From the NCBI RefSeq assembly GCF_047971665.1, contig NZ_JBKEAA010000018.1, positions 62,001-126,000 of the forward strand: a stretch of DNA of 64,000 nt. Reading direction: 5' to 3'. A program made the translations under genes and the position numbers. This document shows, piece after piece, positions 45,113-53,505 of this stretch. Under the pieces are notes generated by a model, which saw nothing but the letters and a program-made list of their open reading frames with translations, did no database searches and was not told the DNA's origin. This stretch comes from Castellaniella sp047971665. GTDB lineage: Bacteria; Pseudomonadota; Gammaproteobacteria; Burkholderiales; Burkholderiaceae_B. Every line of letters starts with the position of its first letter. The stretch's first letter is position 1.

Positions 45113-45245
45113 CAGATTAACCTATGAATCAATCAATAAAAACTGTTGGAATGATAGCTTGAAACTGCGTTTAATGAAGCATCAATCACAAGGAGCGCGG
45201 CGCTGCTTTCAGGCGAACAGGCGCATCCATACAGGAGACCATGCC

Positions 45246-45275
45246 ATGATTTTCACCTCTTGTGGTGAGCGCTGA
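45246..45275 (+). other. Nine-codon minicistron overlapping the TRAP small-permease start
   Basis: ATG at 45246 encodes MIFTSCGER, and its TGA stop (45273-45275) shares the A with the dctQ ATG at 45275. AGGAGA about ten bases upstream could serve it. Translation of the permease may be coupled to this short frame. Whether it is translated is unknown; the dctQ start also has a modest site of its own (GGTGAG). Confidence 0.35.
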
Positions 45276-45904
45276 TGATCGAACGCGCCGCTCGCCTGAT
45301 CGTCCGGGGTTTTGAAATTCTGATTGTCGCCTGTCTGGCCATCATGGGCATCCTGGTCTTCGGTAACGTCGTATTGCGCTATGCCTTCAATTCGGGCATC
45401 GCCATCTCGGAAGAACTGTCGCGCCTGCTGTTCGTCTGGCTGATCTTCCTCGGCGCGGTCCTGGCCTCGGCGCGGCGGATTCATATCGGTTTCGACACAT
45501 TACAACGAGCAATCGGCCCCCGCGCACGCCGGGCGCTGGTGGTCTTCACGGGCGGCCTGATTCTGGCCGGCTGCGTCATCTTCATCATCGGCGGCTGGCG
45601 TCAGACCCTGATCAACATGGGCAATACCTACCCGGTCCTGGGCATTTCCTATGCCTGGTTGTACGGTACGGCGCTGGTGTTCGGGGTGACGCTGATCTTC
45701 CCGGTCTGCAACAACATCTACCGGGCATTGCGCGGCATCGACGATGGCTTGACCGAAGACCTGGCCGATCGCATCGAAGGCCTGGCCGACCGGATCGACG
45801 AGAAGACGGGTCGTGAGGCAGCCGGCGCGCAGGAGGCCGCTGCGGACGATTCCGGACGGCAACCAGGCCGCGAGACGGATGTGACGAAAGGAGACCGTTC
45901 ATGA
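45275..45904 (+). CDS. TRAP transporter small permease subunit DctQ
   Basis: 209 residues with four membrane helices, including FEILIVACLAIMGILVFGNVVLRYAF, ELSRLLFVWLIFLGAVLASARRIHIGFD (the TRAP DctQ signature with RR and H), and two further helices. The C-terminal 45 residues are a charged tail (GLTEDLADRIEGLADRIDEKTGREA) that looks coiled-coil and is longer than usual. It pairs with DctM, whose start overlaps its stop by four bases, in a sodium-driven importer of organic acids. Confidence 0.92.
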   Translation: MIERAARLIVRGFEILIVACLAIMGILVFGNVVLRYAFNSGIAISEELSRLLFVWLIFLGAVLASARRIHIGFDTLQRAIGPRARRALVVFTGGLILAGCVIFIIGGWRQTLINMGNTYPVLGISYAWLYGTALVFGVTLIFPVCNNIYRALRGIDDGLTEDLADRIEGLADRIDEKTGREAAGAQEAAADDSGRQPGRETDVTKGDRS

Positions 45905-47178
45905 CCGCGCTCGTCTTCATCGGCACGCTGCTGGGCCTGATTGCGCTGGGCCTGCCGATCGCCTTTGCCCTGATGTTCGCCGGTGTGGCGCTGATGCTGC
46001 TGGTCGGACAGTTCGACGCTCAGATCGTGGTGCAGAACGCGGTCGCGGGCGCCGACAATTTTGTGCTGATGGCGGTGCCGTTCTTCATCCTGGCCGGCGA
46101 GTTCATGAACGCGGGGGGGCTGTCCAAGCGCATCGTCGACATGGCCGGCGCCTTTGTCGGCCATCTGCGTGGCGGCCTGGGCTATGTCGCCATCTGCGCC
46201 GGCATTCTGCTGGCCAGCCTGTCCGGTTCCGCCGTGGCGGACACGGCGGCGCTGGCGGCGATCCTGGTGCCCATGATGCGTCAGGCCGGTTACGACCCTG
46301 CGCGCGCCTGCGGCCTGATGGCCGCCAGCGGGATCGTTGCACCGGTCATTCCGCCGTCGATCGGATTCCTGATCTTCGGTGTGGTGGCCAATGTCTCGAT
46401 CACCCGCCTGTTCCTGGCGGGAATCGTGCCCGGCATCCTGATGGGGGTGTTCCTGACCGTGGCCTGGTGGTTCGTCGCCCGGCGGCAGAAGGCCGCGCTG
46501 GCGCCCCGGGTGCCCTGGCGCCGGCGCTGGCGTCTGCTGGGGCAGGGCGGCTGGGCGTTGATGCTGCCCGTCATCATCATCGGCGGCTTGCGTTTCGGGA
46601 TCTTCACGCCAACAGAATCAGCCGTGGTGGCGGCGGCCTATGCGCTGTTCGTCGGTGTGGTGGTGTATCGCGAACTGAACTGGCGCAAAGTCTACGAATG
46701 CCTGCTCGCCACGGCGCAGACGACCTCGGTCGTGCTGTTGCTGGCCGCCCTGGCGATGGTGGCTTCCTACATGATCACCATCACCGATATTTCCGGTCAG
46801 GTCGGCGGCTGGCTGACCTCGCTGTCGGATCACCCGCTGGTGCTGGTCATCGCCATGATGGTGGTGGTGTTCTTTGCCGGGATGGTGCTGGACTTCATCC
46901 CCATCGTGCTCATCTTCACGCCGGTCTTCATGCCCATCATCGAGGCGGCTGATATCGATCCGGTCTATTTCGGCGTGATCTTCATCATGAATTGTTCGAT
47001 CGGCATGATCACCCCGCCCGTGGGCGTGGTGCTGAACGTCGTCAGCTCCGTGGGCAAGGTGTCCATGGCCCAGGCGACGCGCGGCATCGGGCCGTTTCTG
47101 CTGGCACTGGGTTCGCTGCTGATCGTCCTGATCCTGTTCCCTGAACTGGTGACCGTGCCTGCCCAATGGTGGCGTTAG
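45901..47178 (+). CDS. TRAP transporter large permease subunit DctM
   Basis: 425 residues with about twelve membrane helices. Family marks are LGLPIAFALMFAGVALML, FILAGEFMNAGGLSKRIVDMAGAFVGHLRGGLGYVAICAGILLASLSGSAVADTAAL and the late GMVLDFIPIVLIFTPVFMPI and IGMITPPVGVVLNVV. It is the transport subunit that works with DctQ and the binding protein encoded next. The genetic setting beside homogentisate genes suggests an aromatic or aryl-alkyl carboxylate as substrate. Confidence 0.95.
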   Translation: MTALVFIGTLLGLIALGLPIAFALMFAGVALMLLVGQFDAQIVVQNAVAGADNFVLMAVPFFILAGEFMNAGGLSKRIVDMAGAFVGHLRGGLGYVAICAGILLASLSGSAVADTAALAAILVPMMRQAGYDPARACGLMAASGIVAPVIPPSIGFLIFGVVANVSITRLFLAGIVPGILMGVFLTVAWWFVARRQKAALAPRVPWRRRWRLLGQGGWALMLPVIIIGGLRFGIFTPTESAVVAAAYALFVGVVVYRELNWRKVYECLLATAQTTSVVLLLAALAMVASYMITITDISGQVGGWLTSLSDHPLVLVIAMMVVVFFAGMVLDFIPIVLIFTPVFMPIIEAADIDPVYFGVIFIMNCSIGMITPPVGVVLNVVSSVGKVSMAQATRGIGPFLLALGSLLIVLILFPELVTVPAQWWR

Positions 47179-47216
47179 CACGGCGCCCCGACCGATTCCA
47201 CCCAAGGAGACAACCC

Positions 47217-48197
47217 ATGAAAATCCGTACTACGCTGCTTGTCGGCCTGCTGGCCGCAACCTTGTCCGGTTCCGCCTGGGCAACCGTCACCGCGAAATTC
47301 GCCGTGACGTTGCCGGAAAAATCCCACCAGGGGCAGGGCGTGGCCAAGTTCGTTGAGCTGGTCAAGGCCAAGAGCAAGGGCGAGATCGACATCAAGCCCT
47401 ATTACAGCGGCGCGCTGGGCAATGATGTGCAGGTGACTTCCGCCCTGCAGGGCGGCACGATCGAATTCACCGTGCCGCAGACCACCACGCTGACGGGCAT
47501 GGTCAAGGCCTATGAGATCCTGGATTTCCCCTTCCTGTTCAAGAACAGCCAGCAGGCGGAAAAGGTGCTGGACGGCCCCGTGGGCCAGAAGCTGCTCGAG
47601 ACCCTGCCCGCGCACGGGCTGGTGGGCCTGGCATACTGGGAAAACGGCTTTTTCAACGCCACCAACAGCAAGCATCCCATCACCAGGGTCGAGGACTTCG
47701 AGGGGTTGAAGTTCCGTTCGATCCAGGCCAAGATCACCCAGGAAACCATCAAGGCCCTGGGCGCCAACCCGGTGCCACTGGCTGTGCCGGAGCTCTACAC
47801 TGCGCTGGAGACGCGCACGATCGACGGCCAGGGGACGCCCAATGCCGTGATTGCCGCACTCAAGCTCTATGAGGTGCAGAAATATCTGTCCATCACGCGC
47901 CACAGCTACGGCGCCTTCATCCCGCTGGTCTCCAAGGCCTTCTGGGATAAGCTCACGCCCGACCAGCAAAAGATCCTGAAGGACGCCGCCGTCGAGGCCC
48001 GGACCTATCAGCGCAAGGTGGCGCGCGACCAGGCGCAGTCCGCCAAGGAAGCCATGGCCAAGCACGGCATGGAGATCAACGAGGTCAGCGAAGCCGAGCA
48101 CGACCGGATGCGCGAACGCGTGCAGCCGGTCTGGAAGATGTTCATCCCCAGCGTGGGCCAGGAACTGTTCGACCAGGTCCAGGCCGAACTGAAGTAA
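47217..48197 (+). CDS. TRAP transporter substrate-binding protein DctP
   Basis: 326 residues. A signal peptide (MKIRTTLLVGLLAATLSGSA, then WA-T) leads into the DctP fold: FAVTLPEKSHQGQGVAKFVELVKAKSKGEI, YEILDFPFLFKN, GLAYWENGFFNATNSKHPI, the ligand-contact FEGLKFRSIQAKITQETIKALGANPVPLAVPELYTALETRTIDGQ and a Lys/Arg-rich C-terminal helix. The conserved Arg in KFRS binds the substrate carboxylate in this family. The ATG at 47217 has AAGGAGA upstream. It supplies ligand to DctQM. Confidence 0.95.
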   Translation: MKIRTTLLVGLLAATLSGSAWATVTAKFAVTLPEKSHQGQGVAKFVELVKAKSKGEIDIKPYYSGALGNDVQVTSALQGGTIEFTVPQTTTLTGMVKAYEILDFPFLFKNSQQAEKVLDGPVGQKLLETLPAHGLVGLAYWENGFFNATNSKHPITRVEDFEGLKFRSIQAKITQETIKALGANPVPLAVPELYTALETRTIDGQGTPNAVIAALKLYEVQKYLSITRHSYGAFIPLVSKAFWDKLTPDQQKILKDAAVEARTYQRKVARDQAQSAKEAMAKHGMEINEVSEAEHDRMRERVQPVWKMFIPSVGQELFDQVQAELK

Positions 48198-48270
48198 GTC
48201 TGTCGCTGTGCGCGGGGCGCCGCCCCGCGCCCCCGGGCATGCCTCGGCGGCCCGGGCAACCGGAGTCCTC

Positions 48271-49290
48271 ATGAAGCTTGCCACCTTGAAAAATGCGTCG
48301 CGCGATGGCCGCCTGGTCGTCGTGTCCCGGGACCTGACACAATGCGTCGCCGTGCCCGAGATCGCGCCCACTCTGCAGGCGGCACTGGACGATTGGGATG
48401 CTTGCCTGCCTGCCCTGCGCGCCGCCTATGACCGGCTCAATTCCGGGCAGGACGGGGCGGCCCGTCCCTTTGATCCTGCCGCCTGCCATTCCCCGCTGCC
48501 GCGCGCCTATCAGTGGGCCGACGGCTCTGCCTATCTCAATCACGTGGAACTGGTGCGCCGCGCGCGCAACAGCCAGGTCCCGGAATCATTCTTTACCGAT
48601 CCGCTGATGTACCAGGGCGGTTCGGACAGTTTCATCGGTCCGCGCGATCCCATCATTGCCGACACGGAAGAGTGGGGCATCGACATGGAGGCCGAGGTCG
48701 CCGTCGTCACGGGCGATGTGCCCATGGGCGCGCGTCCGGCCGACGCCGCCGGCGCGATCCGCCTGCTCATGCTGGTCAATGATGTGTCCCTGCGTGGCCT
48801 GATTCCCGGGGAGCTGGCCAAAGGCTTTGGCTTTTTTCAGTCCAAACCGGCCAGTGCCTTCTCACCGGTCGCGGTCACGCCCGATGAGCTGGGGCCGGCC
48901 TGGCATGAGGGCAAGGTCCATCTGCCGCTGCGGGTCGAACTCAACGGCGAGCCTTTCGGCTGCCCGAATGCCGGCCAGGATATGAGCTTTGATTTTCCGC
49001 AGCTGGTCGCGCACGCCGCGCGTACGCGCCGGCTCGCGGCGGGCACCATCGTCGGTTCCGGCACGGTGTCCAACAAGCAGGGGGGGCTGCATGGTTCCAG
49101 CATCCGCAATGGCGGCGTGGGCTACTGCTGCATCGCTGAAGTGCGCATGTACGAGACCATCGAAGGCGGTGCGCCGGTCACGCCCTTCATGCGTTTCGGC
49201 GACCAGGTGCGCATTCACATGAGCGATGCCCGGGGCGAGGATGTTTTCGGCGTCATCGAACAGACGGTCGAGCGTCGCGCAGGAGCCTGA
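48271..49290 (+). CDS. Fumarylacetoacetate hydrolase family protein
   Basis: 339 residues. It begins MKLATLKNASRDGRLVVVSRDL and contains the metal-site blocks GIDMEAEVAVVTGDVP and LMLVNDVSLRGLIPGELAKGFGFFQSKPASAFSPVAVTPDELG, then GTIVGSGTVSNKQ. These place it in the FAH superfamily, most like the shorter bacterial fumarylacetoacetases. With maleylacetoacetate isomerase and HmgA directly downstream it is very probably the last enzyme of homogentisate breakdown, giving fumarate and acetoacetate. The ATG at 48271 follows a GC-rich spacer after dctP. Confidence 0.9.
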   Translation: MKLATLKNASRDGRLVVVSRDLTQCVAVPEIAPTLQAALDDWDACLPALRAAYDRLNSGQDGAARPFDPAACHSPLPRAYQWADGSAYLNHVELVRRARNSQVPESFFTDPLMYQGGSDSFIGPRDPIIADTEEWGIDMEAEVAVVTGDVPMGARPADAAGAIRLLMLVNDVSLRGLIPGELAKGFGFFQSKPASAFSPVAVTPDELGPAWHEGKVHLPLRVELNGEPFGCPNAGQDMSFDFPQLVAHAARTRRLAAGTIVGSGTVSNKQGGLHGSSIRNGGVGYCCIAEVRMYETIEGGAPVTPFMRFGDQVRIHMSDARGEDVFGVIEQTVERRAGA

Positions 49291-49294
49291 GCGC

Positions 49295-49939
49295 ATGCTG
49301 GAACTCTATTCCTACTATCGCAGTTCGGCGGCGTATCGCGTCCGGATTGCACTGAGTCTGAAGGGGCTGGACTACCGGGTTATTCCGGTGCACCTGCTGC
49401 GCCACGGCGGCGAGCACCTCACAGAAGACTACCGGCGCCGCAATCCCGAGGGCCTGGTGCCGGCGCTGGACGATGAGGGCAGGATGCTGACGCAGTCTCT
49501 GGCGATCATGGAGTACCTGGAAGAGATGCACGGGCCCGCCCTGCTGCTGCCCGCCGACGCGCCGGGCCGTGCCCGGGTGCGTGCGCTGGCGTTGCACATT
49601 GCCTGCGATATCCATCCGCTGAATAATCTGCGTGTGCTGCGCTGGCTGGCGCATGAGCTGAACATCGAGCAGCCCGCGCGCAACGACTGGTACCGGCACT
49701 GGGTAGAACAGGGTTTCCGCGCGCTGGAAATCCAGCTGCAATCGCCCGACACAGGACGCTGCTGCCACGGTGACGTCCCCAGCCTGGCGGATTGCTGCCT
49801 GGTGCCCCAGGTCTATAACGCGCGTCGCTTCGAGGTGGATCTATCATCCTTCCCGGCGATCACGCGGATTGCGGCGCATTGTGAGTCGCTGCCGGCGTTC
49901 CGCGCTGCGCACCCGGACGCCCAGCCAGACGCCGAGTGA
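49295..49939 (+). CDS. maiA: Maleylacetoacetate isomerase
   Basis: 214 residues, zeta-class glutathione transferase fold. The N-terminal motif YSYYRSSAAYRVRIALSLKGL is the family active-site loop, with Ala-Ala where many members have SSCSWR, so the usual Cys is replaced. NPEGLVPALDDEGRMLTQSLAIMEYLEE binds glutathione, and DIHPLNNLRVL with PSLADCCLVPQVYNARRF complete the fold. It isomerises maleyl- to fumarylacetoacetate. AGGAGCC precedes the ATG, which lies four bases after the hydrolase stop. The missing Cys deserves note, as it is not essential in all enzymes. Confidence 0.92.
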   Translation: MLELYSYYRSSAAYRVRIALSLKGLDYRVIPVHLLRHGGEHLTEDYRRRNPEGLVPALDDEGRMLTQSLAIMEYLEEMHGPALLLPADAPGRARVRALALHIACDIHPLNNLRVLRWLAHELNIEQPARNDWYRHWVEQGFRALEIQLQSPDTGRCCHGDVPSLADCCLVPQVYNARRFEVDLSSFPAITRIAAHCESLPAFRAAHPDAQPDAE

Positions 49940-49977
49940 CGAATCGATTTGTGACGGGCCGGTCGACGCAGAGGCGG

Positions 49978-49999
49978 GCCAGGGCCCGACGGCCCTGGC
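49978..49999 (+). other. Strong hairpin between maiA and hmgA
   Basis: GCCAGGGCC (49978-49986), loop CGAC, GGCCCTGGC (49991-49999): a perfect 9-bp stem 38 bases after the maiA stop. No T-tract follows, so it is not a standard intrinsic terminator; it could stabilise or process the mRNA between the two genes. Confidence 0.5.
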
Positions 50000-50041
50000 G
50001 CGCATTTCGCCGTCGCCGGCCGTGTTTTCCGGGAGACCCTC

Positions 50042-51340
50042 ATGAGTGCAGCATCGTCCTTGGAATACCAGAGCGGGTTCGGCAATGAGTTCGCGACCGA
50101 GGCCCTGCCCGGTGCCTTGCCGGTGGGGCGTAATTCGCCGCAGCGGGCGCCCTACGGCCTGTATGCCGAGCAGTTGTCGGGCACGGCCTTTACCGCGCCG
50201 CGCCACACCAACCGGCGATCCTGGCTCTACCGGATCCGGCCGGGCGCGACACATGGGCCGTTCGAGCCGTCATCAGCGGGGGCGCGGTGGCTGAGTCGCT
50301 ACGACGAGGCGCCCACGCCGCCGGACCCGATGCGCTGGGACCCTCTGCCGTTGCCCGATGCGGGGACCGCCACGGATTTTGTGGAGGGCATGGTGACGAT
50401 GGGCGGCAATGCCGGGTGCGGCATCCATCTGTATGCGGCCAACCGCTCGATGAAGGATCGCTATTTCTATGATGCCGATGGCGAGCTGCTGATCGTGCCG
50501 CAACAGGGCCGTCTGGAGCTGGCGACCGAGCTGGGCGTGCTGTGGGTCGAGCCCCAGGAAATCGCGGTCATCCCGCGGGGCGTGCGGTTTCAGGTCAGGC
50601 TGCCGGATGGCGTGGCGCGCGGTTATGTGTGCGAAAACCCCGGCGCGCCCTTCCGGTTGCCGGATCTGGGCGTGATCGGTTCGAACTGCCTGGCCAATCC
50701 GCGCGATTTTCTTGCGCCGGTGGCGGCGTATGAGGATGTCGAGGGCGACTTCGAGTTGCTGGTGAAATTTCAGGGACGGTTCTGGCGCGCGCCTCTCGAT
50801 CATTCCCCCCTGGACGTGGTGGCCTGGCATGGCAACGACACGCCGTACAAATATGATCTGCGCCGTTTCAATGCGATCGGTTCGATCACCTACGATCACC
50901 CCGATCCGTCGATCTTCCTGGTGCTGCATGCGCCCAGCGCCGTGCCGGGCGTCGATACGATCGATTTCGTGGCCTTCGTCCCGCGCGTCCTGGCGATGCA
51001 GGACACGTTCCGTCCCCCCTGGTTCCATCGCAATCTGGCGGGCGAGTTCATGGGACTGGTGCATGGCCGTTACGATGCCAAGGCCGAGGGGTTCCAGCCC
51101 GGCGGCGCCTCGTTGCACAACACCATGACGGCGCATGGCCCTGATGCGGGGACCTTTGCCAAGGCCAGCGCAGTGGACACGACCCAGGCCGACTACATCA
51201 CCGACACCATGGCGTTCATGTTCGAGACGCCGGTGGCGATCCAGGTCACCCGTCAGGCCCTGGATTCGCCGCAACGACAGCGGGAATACTACCGTTGCTG
51301 GCAGGGGCTGAAGAAGCAGTTCGATCCGGCCAGACGATAA
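50042..51340 (+). CDS. hmgA: Homogentisate 1,2-dioxygenase
   Basis: 432 residues, canonical length. It opens the homogentisate ring using Fe(II) and oxygen. The N-terminal YQSGFGNEFATEALPGALPVGRNSPQ and PYGLYAEQLSGTAFTAPR are classic, and the iron site lies in PPWFHRNLAGEFMGLVHGRYDAKAEGFQPGGASLHNTMTAHGPD (His, Glu, His). Downstream of fah and maiA on the same strand, it completes the three-step path from homogentisate to fumarate and acetoacetate. A shorter paralogue lies convergent to it. Confidence 0.97.
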   Translation: MSAASSLEYQSGFGNEFATEALPGALPVGRNSPQRAPYGLYAEQLSGTAFTAPRHTNRRSWLYRIRPGATHGPFEPSSAGARWLSRYDEAPTPPDPMRWDPLPLPDAGTATDFVEGMVTMGGNAGCGIHLYAANRSMKDRYFYDADGELLIVPQQGRLELATELGVLWVEPQEIAVIPRGVRFQVRLPDGVARGYVCENPGAPFRLPDLGVIGSNCLANPRDFLAPVAAYEDVEGDFELLVKFQGRFWRAPLDHSPLDVVAWHGNDTPYKYDLRRFNAIGSITYDHPDPSIFLVLHAPSAVPGVDTIDFVAFVPRVLAMQDTFRPPWFHRNLAGEFMGLVHGRYDAKAEGFQPGGASLHNTMTAHGPDAGTFAKASAVDTTQADYITDTMAFMFETPVAIQVTRQALDSPQRQREYYRCWQGLKKQFDPARR

Positions 51341-51455
51341 AGACGACCCCGGCGTCCAGCGATCGGCCGAGGACGATCCGGGAAGTCCGCCTCGCGGGCG
51401 GACCGCCGGGCCGGGCGGCGCCGTGCCCCCCGGTTGCCCGGCTTGAGCATTCAGC

Positions 51456-52586
51456 TCATTCTTTCCACGAATCCAGGTATCCCGGGACCTTGACGCCCTC
51501 CGGCAGGGTGTCGAGTTCCAGCGGGTAGCGTGAATCGATCATCACCGCGACCTCGTCGGTGTACTTGTGCTCCCCCTTGTTGTTGGCCGCGGCGGCTGCG
51601 AACGCCTTGGGGTGCGGGCCGTGATGGAAGCCCGAGGGGTGAAGGGTGAACATGCCGGGCTCGATGTTGTCGCGGCTGAAGAAATTGCCCTGGTGGTAGA
51701 AGATCGACTCGTCGAATTCGTCGTTGTTGTGATAGAAGGGCACCTTGAGCGCGCCCGGATCACTTTCGATGGGACGCGGAGCGAACGTGCAGACGATGAT
51801 GGTGTTCGACAGGAAGGTCGCGTGCACGGTCGGCGGCAGGTGATAGCGGTCCGAGAGCAGCTCCCGGATATCGCGCCAGTTCAGCTTGACCGGGACGCAA
51901 TCGCCGTGCCATCCGGCGGTGTCCAGGAAGTTGTACGGGAAGGTCACGGTCGTGACCTGTTGGCGGCGCTTGGCGCGCACCCGGGTCTCATGTTCGCCAT
52001 ACTGGGCCTTGTAGGCGTCATCGATTTTCGGCGTATCCAGCACGGCCAGATCGAATTGCGCGTGACGGCCGGTGATGCCGCGCTCGGGAATCTGGAACAG
52101 GTCTTCGGTGGCTTCGATGGTCAGGACCTCGTTGCGCACCGAGGTTTCCAGGCGCCAGGTCGTGCCGCGCGGGATGTTGATGTAGTCGCCTTCGCGGTAG
52201 CTCATGTGGCCGTAGTCGCAGAAGAACTCGCCCTCGCCCCGGTGGAAGAACAGGATCATGTCGCCGTCGCCATTGCGCGCCAGGTCCGGCATCGACACAT
52301 CGAATTTCCAGAAACAGACCTGGGTTTGCCCGTTGTGCATGAAGCGCTGGGCCTTCCAGGGGCAGGGGGCGCTGTCGCCAAGGCGGTTCAGGTTCAGCAG
52401 GGTGAGGTCCATGGGGCCCTCCCACTTTGTCCAGCCCGTGGGTTTGTGCGTATGCAGGATGTGGCTGGCCGGGCCGAAGAAGCCGTTGCGGCCGTGCTCG
52501 CGCTCGTACAGGCCGTCCGGAATGTCGCAGTGGGCCTGGCGGGTGTAGATGCCTTCGGCCTTGGGAAAGGTGATCGGATTTTTCAT
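51456..52586 (-). CDS. Homogentisate dioxygenase-like cupin protein (second, shorter paralogue)
   Basis: 376 residues. The overall HmgA fold is recognisable, with the ligand-region blocks VPFYHNNDEFDESIFYHQGNFFSRDNIEPGMFTLHPSGFHHGPHP aligning to the His, Glu and His iron ligands of HmgA, and an N-terminal cupin half (FFHRGEGEFFCDYGHMSYREGDYINIPRGTTWRLE). It differs from the canonical enzyme through most of its length, so its substrate may be another hydroxylated arylacetate. It is divergent from an IclR regulator across a short region with a TTACGTAA palindrome, giving it a regulator separate from hmgA. Confidence 0.82.
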   Translation of the reverse strand: MKNPITFPKAEGIYTRQAHCDIPDGLYEREHGRNGFFGPASHILHTHKPTGWTKWEGPMDLTLLNLNRLGDSAPCPWKAQRFMHNGQTQVCFWKFDVSMPDLARNGDGDMILFFHRGEGEFFCDYGHMSYREGDYINIPRGTTWRLETSVRNEVLTIEATEDLFQIPERGITGRHAQFDLAVLDTPKIDDAYKAQYGEHETRVRAKRRQQVTTVTFPYNFLDTAGWHGDCVPVKLNWRDIRELLSDRYHLPPTVHATFLSNTIIVCTFAPRPIESDPGALKVPFYHNNDEFDESIFYHQGNFFSRDNIEPGMFTLHPSGFHHGPHPKAFAAAAANNKGEHKYTDEVAVMIDSRYPLELDTLPEGVKVPGYLDSWKE

Positions 52587-52601
52587 CAGGGTCTCCGTGT
52601 G

Positions 52602-52609
52602 TTACGTAA
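52602..52609. promoter_or_regulatory. Possible IclR operator
   Basis: TTACGTAA is an 8-base palindrome inside GTTACGTAATAATTAAC, between the divergent HmgA-like and IclR genes (77-base gap). GTTAC and TAAC arms, plus a further GTTAT nearby, give short inverted repeats typical of IclR-family sites. The exact operator is not determined. Confidence 0.4.
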
Positions 52610-52663
52610 TAATTAACGGTGTTATCATTGAAGCAACGAGACCAATTTAAGGCCTGGCGAATC

Positions 52664-53428
52664 ATGAGTCCAACAGTTTTTCCCCATGAATCTATCGGCC
52701 CGGCTTCTGAGGCGGAGGAGGGCTGGCCGGGTGTCATTCCGGGCATCCAGTCGGTGGAAGTCGGGCTGATGCTGTTCCGTCATCTGGCCGAAAGCGGTTC
52801 GCCGTGTGGCCTGTCGGAGCTGGCGCGACGCGCTGGCATGCACCGGGCCAAGGCCTATCGCTACCTGGTCAGCCTGGGACGTGCCGGCTGGGTCGGTCAG
52901 GACCCGCGCACGGGCCAGTACGATATTGGTCCCGCCGTGCGCGATCTGGCCCTGTCCTGGCTGTTACGCCAGGACCCCCTGCGGTTGGCTGCTGCGCAAG
53001 CCCGCACTCTCGCGCAGACACTCGGGGAAACCTGTTTCGTGGCCGTGCGCGGGCAGGGGGGCATCACCGCCATCCGGGTCTGCCAGCCAGGGCAGGGCGT
53101 GTCCGTCGGCGTGGCCGAGGGCGCCTTGTTCGATCTCGAGTCCTCGGCCACAGGACGGGTCTTCGCGGTCTGGCAGGATCTGCCGGCCAACGCGCTGTCC
53201 ACCGCCTTGCGGCGTGAGATCCAGTCGCATGGCCTGGCGGTGGTCGAGGGCGAGCATGTGCCGGGGATCAATGCGCTCAGCGTACCGGTACTCGATGGTC
53301 AGGACCAGTTGCGGCTGGCCCTGACGCTGGTGGGGCATGCGGTGTCGCTGCCAGCTGATCCGTGCAGTCCGGCCGCAGCAGCGCTGCTGGCGGCCGGGCG
53401 GCGGATTTCAGAGGCGCTGGGCGGCTGA
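52664..53428 (+). CDS. IclR-family transcriptional regulator
   Basis: 254 residues. HTH: IQSVEVGLMLFRHLAESGSPCGLSELARRAGMHRAKAYRYLVSLGRAGWVGQDPRTGQYDIGPAV, followed by the IclR effector domain (LAQTLGETCFVAVRGQGGITAIRV, SSATGRVFAVW, GINALSVPVLDGQ). It is divergent from the HmgA-like gene and followed by an alcohol dehydrogenase gene, so it probably controls one or both. IclR proteins often regulate aromatic catabolism (for example PobR, PcaR and HmgR types). The start MSPTVFPH at 52664 has AAGG about twelve bases upstream. Confidence 0.92.
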   Translation: MSPTVFPHESIGPASEAEEGWPGVIPGIQSVEVGLMLFRHLAESGSPCGLSELARRAGMHRAKAYRYLVSLGRAGWVGQDPRTGQYDIGPAVRDLALSWLLRQDPLRLAAAQARTLAQTLGETCFVAVRGQGGITAIRVCQPGQGVSVGVAEGALFDLESSATGRVFAVWQDLPANALSTALRREIQSHGLAVVEGEHVPGINALSVPVLDGQDQLRLALTLVGHAVSLPADPCSPAAAALLAAGRRISEALGG

Positions 53429-53505
53429 GGCATCAAGGGGGTCGGAGAATCGGCGTTAAACTTGAAGCATAAATTTTTCTCTGGCTGCATCACGGAGCAA
53501 TCGAC

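Noticed and set aside
51385..51403. GTCCGCC/GGCGGAC hairpin between hmgA and the HmgA-like gene as a terminator
   Set aside because: No T-tract on either strand; possible structure only, in a GC-rich spacer.
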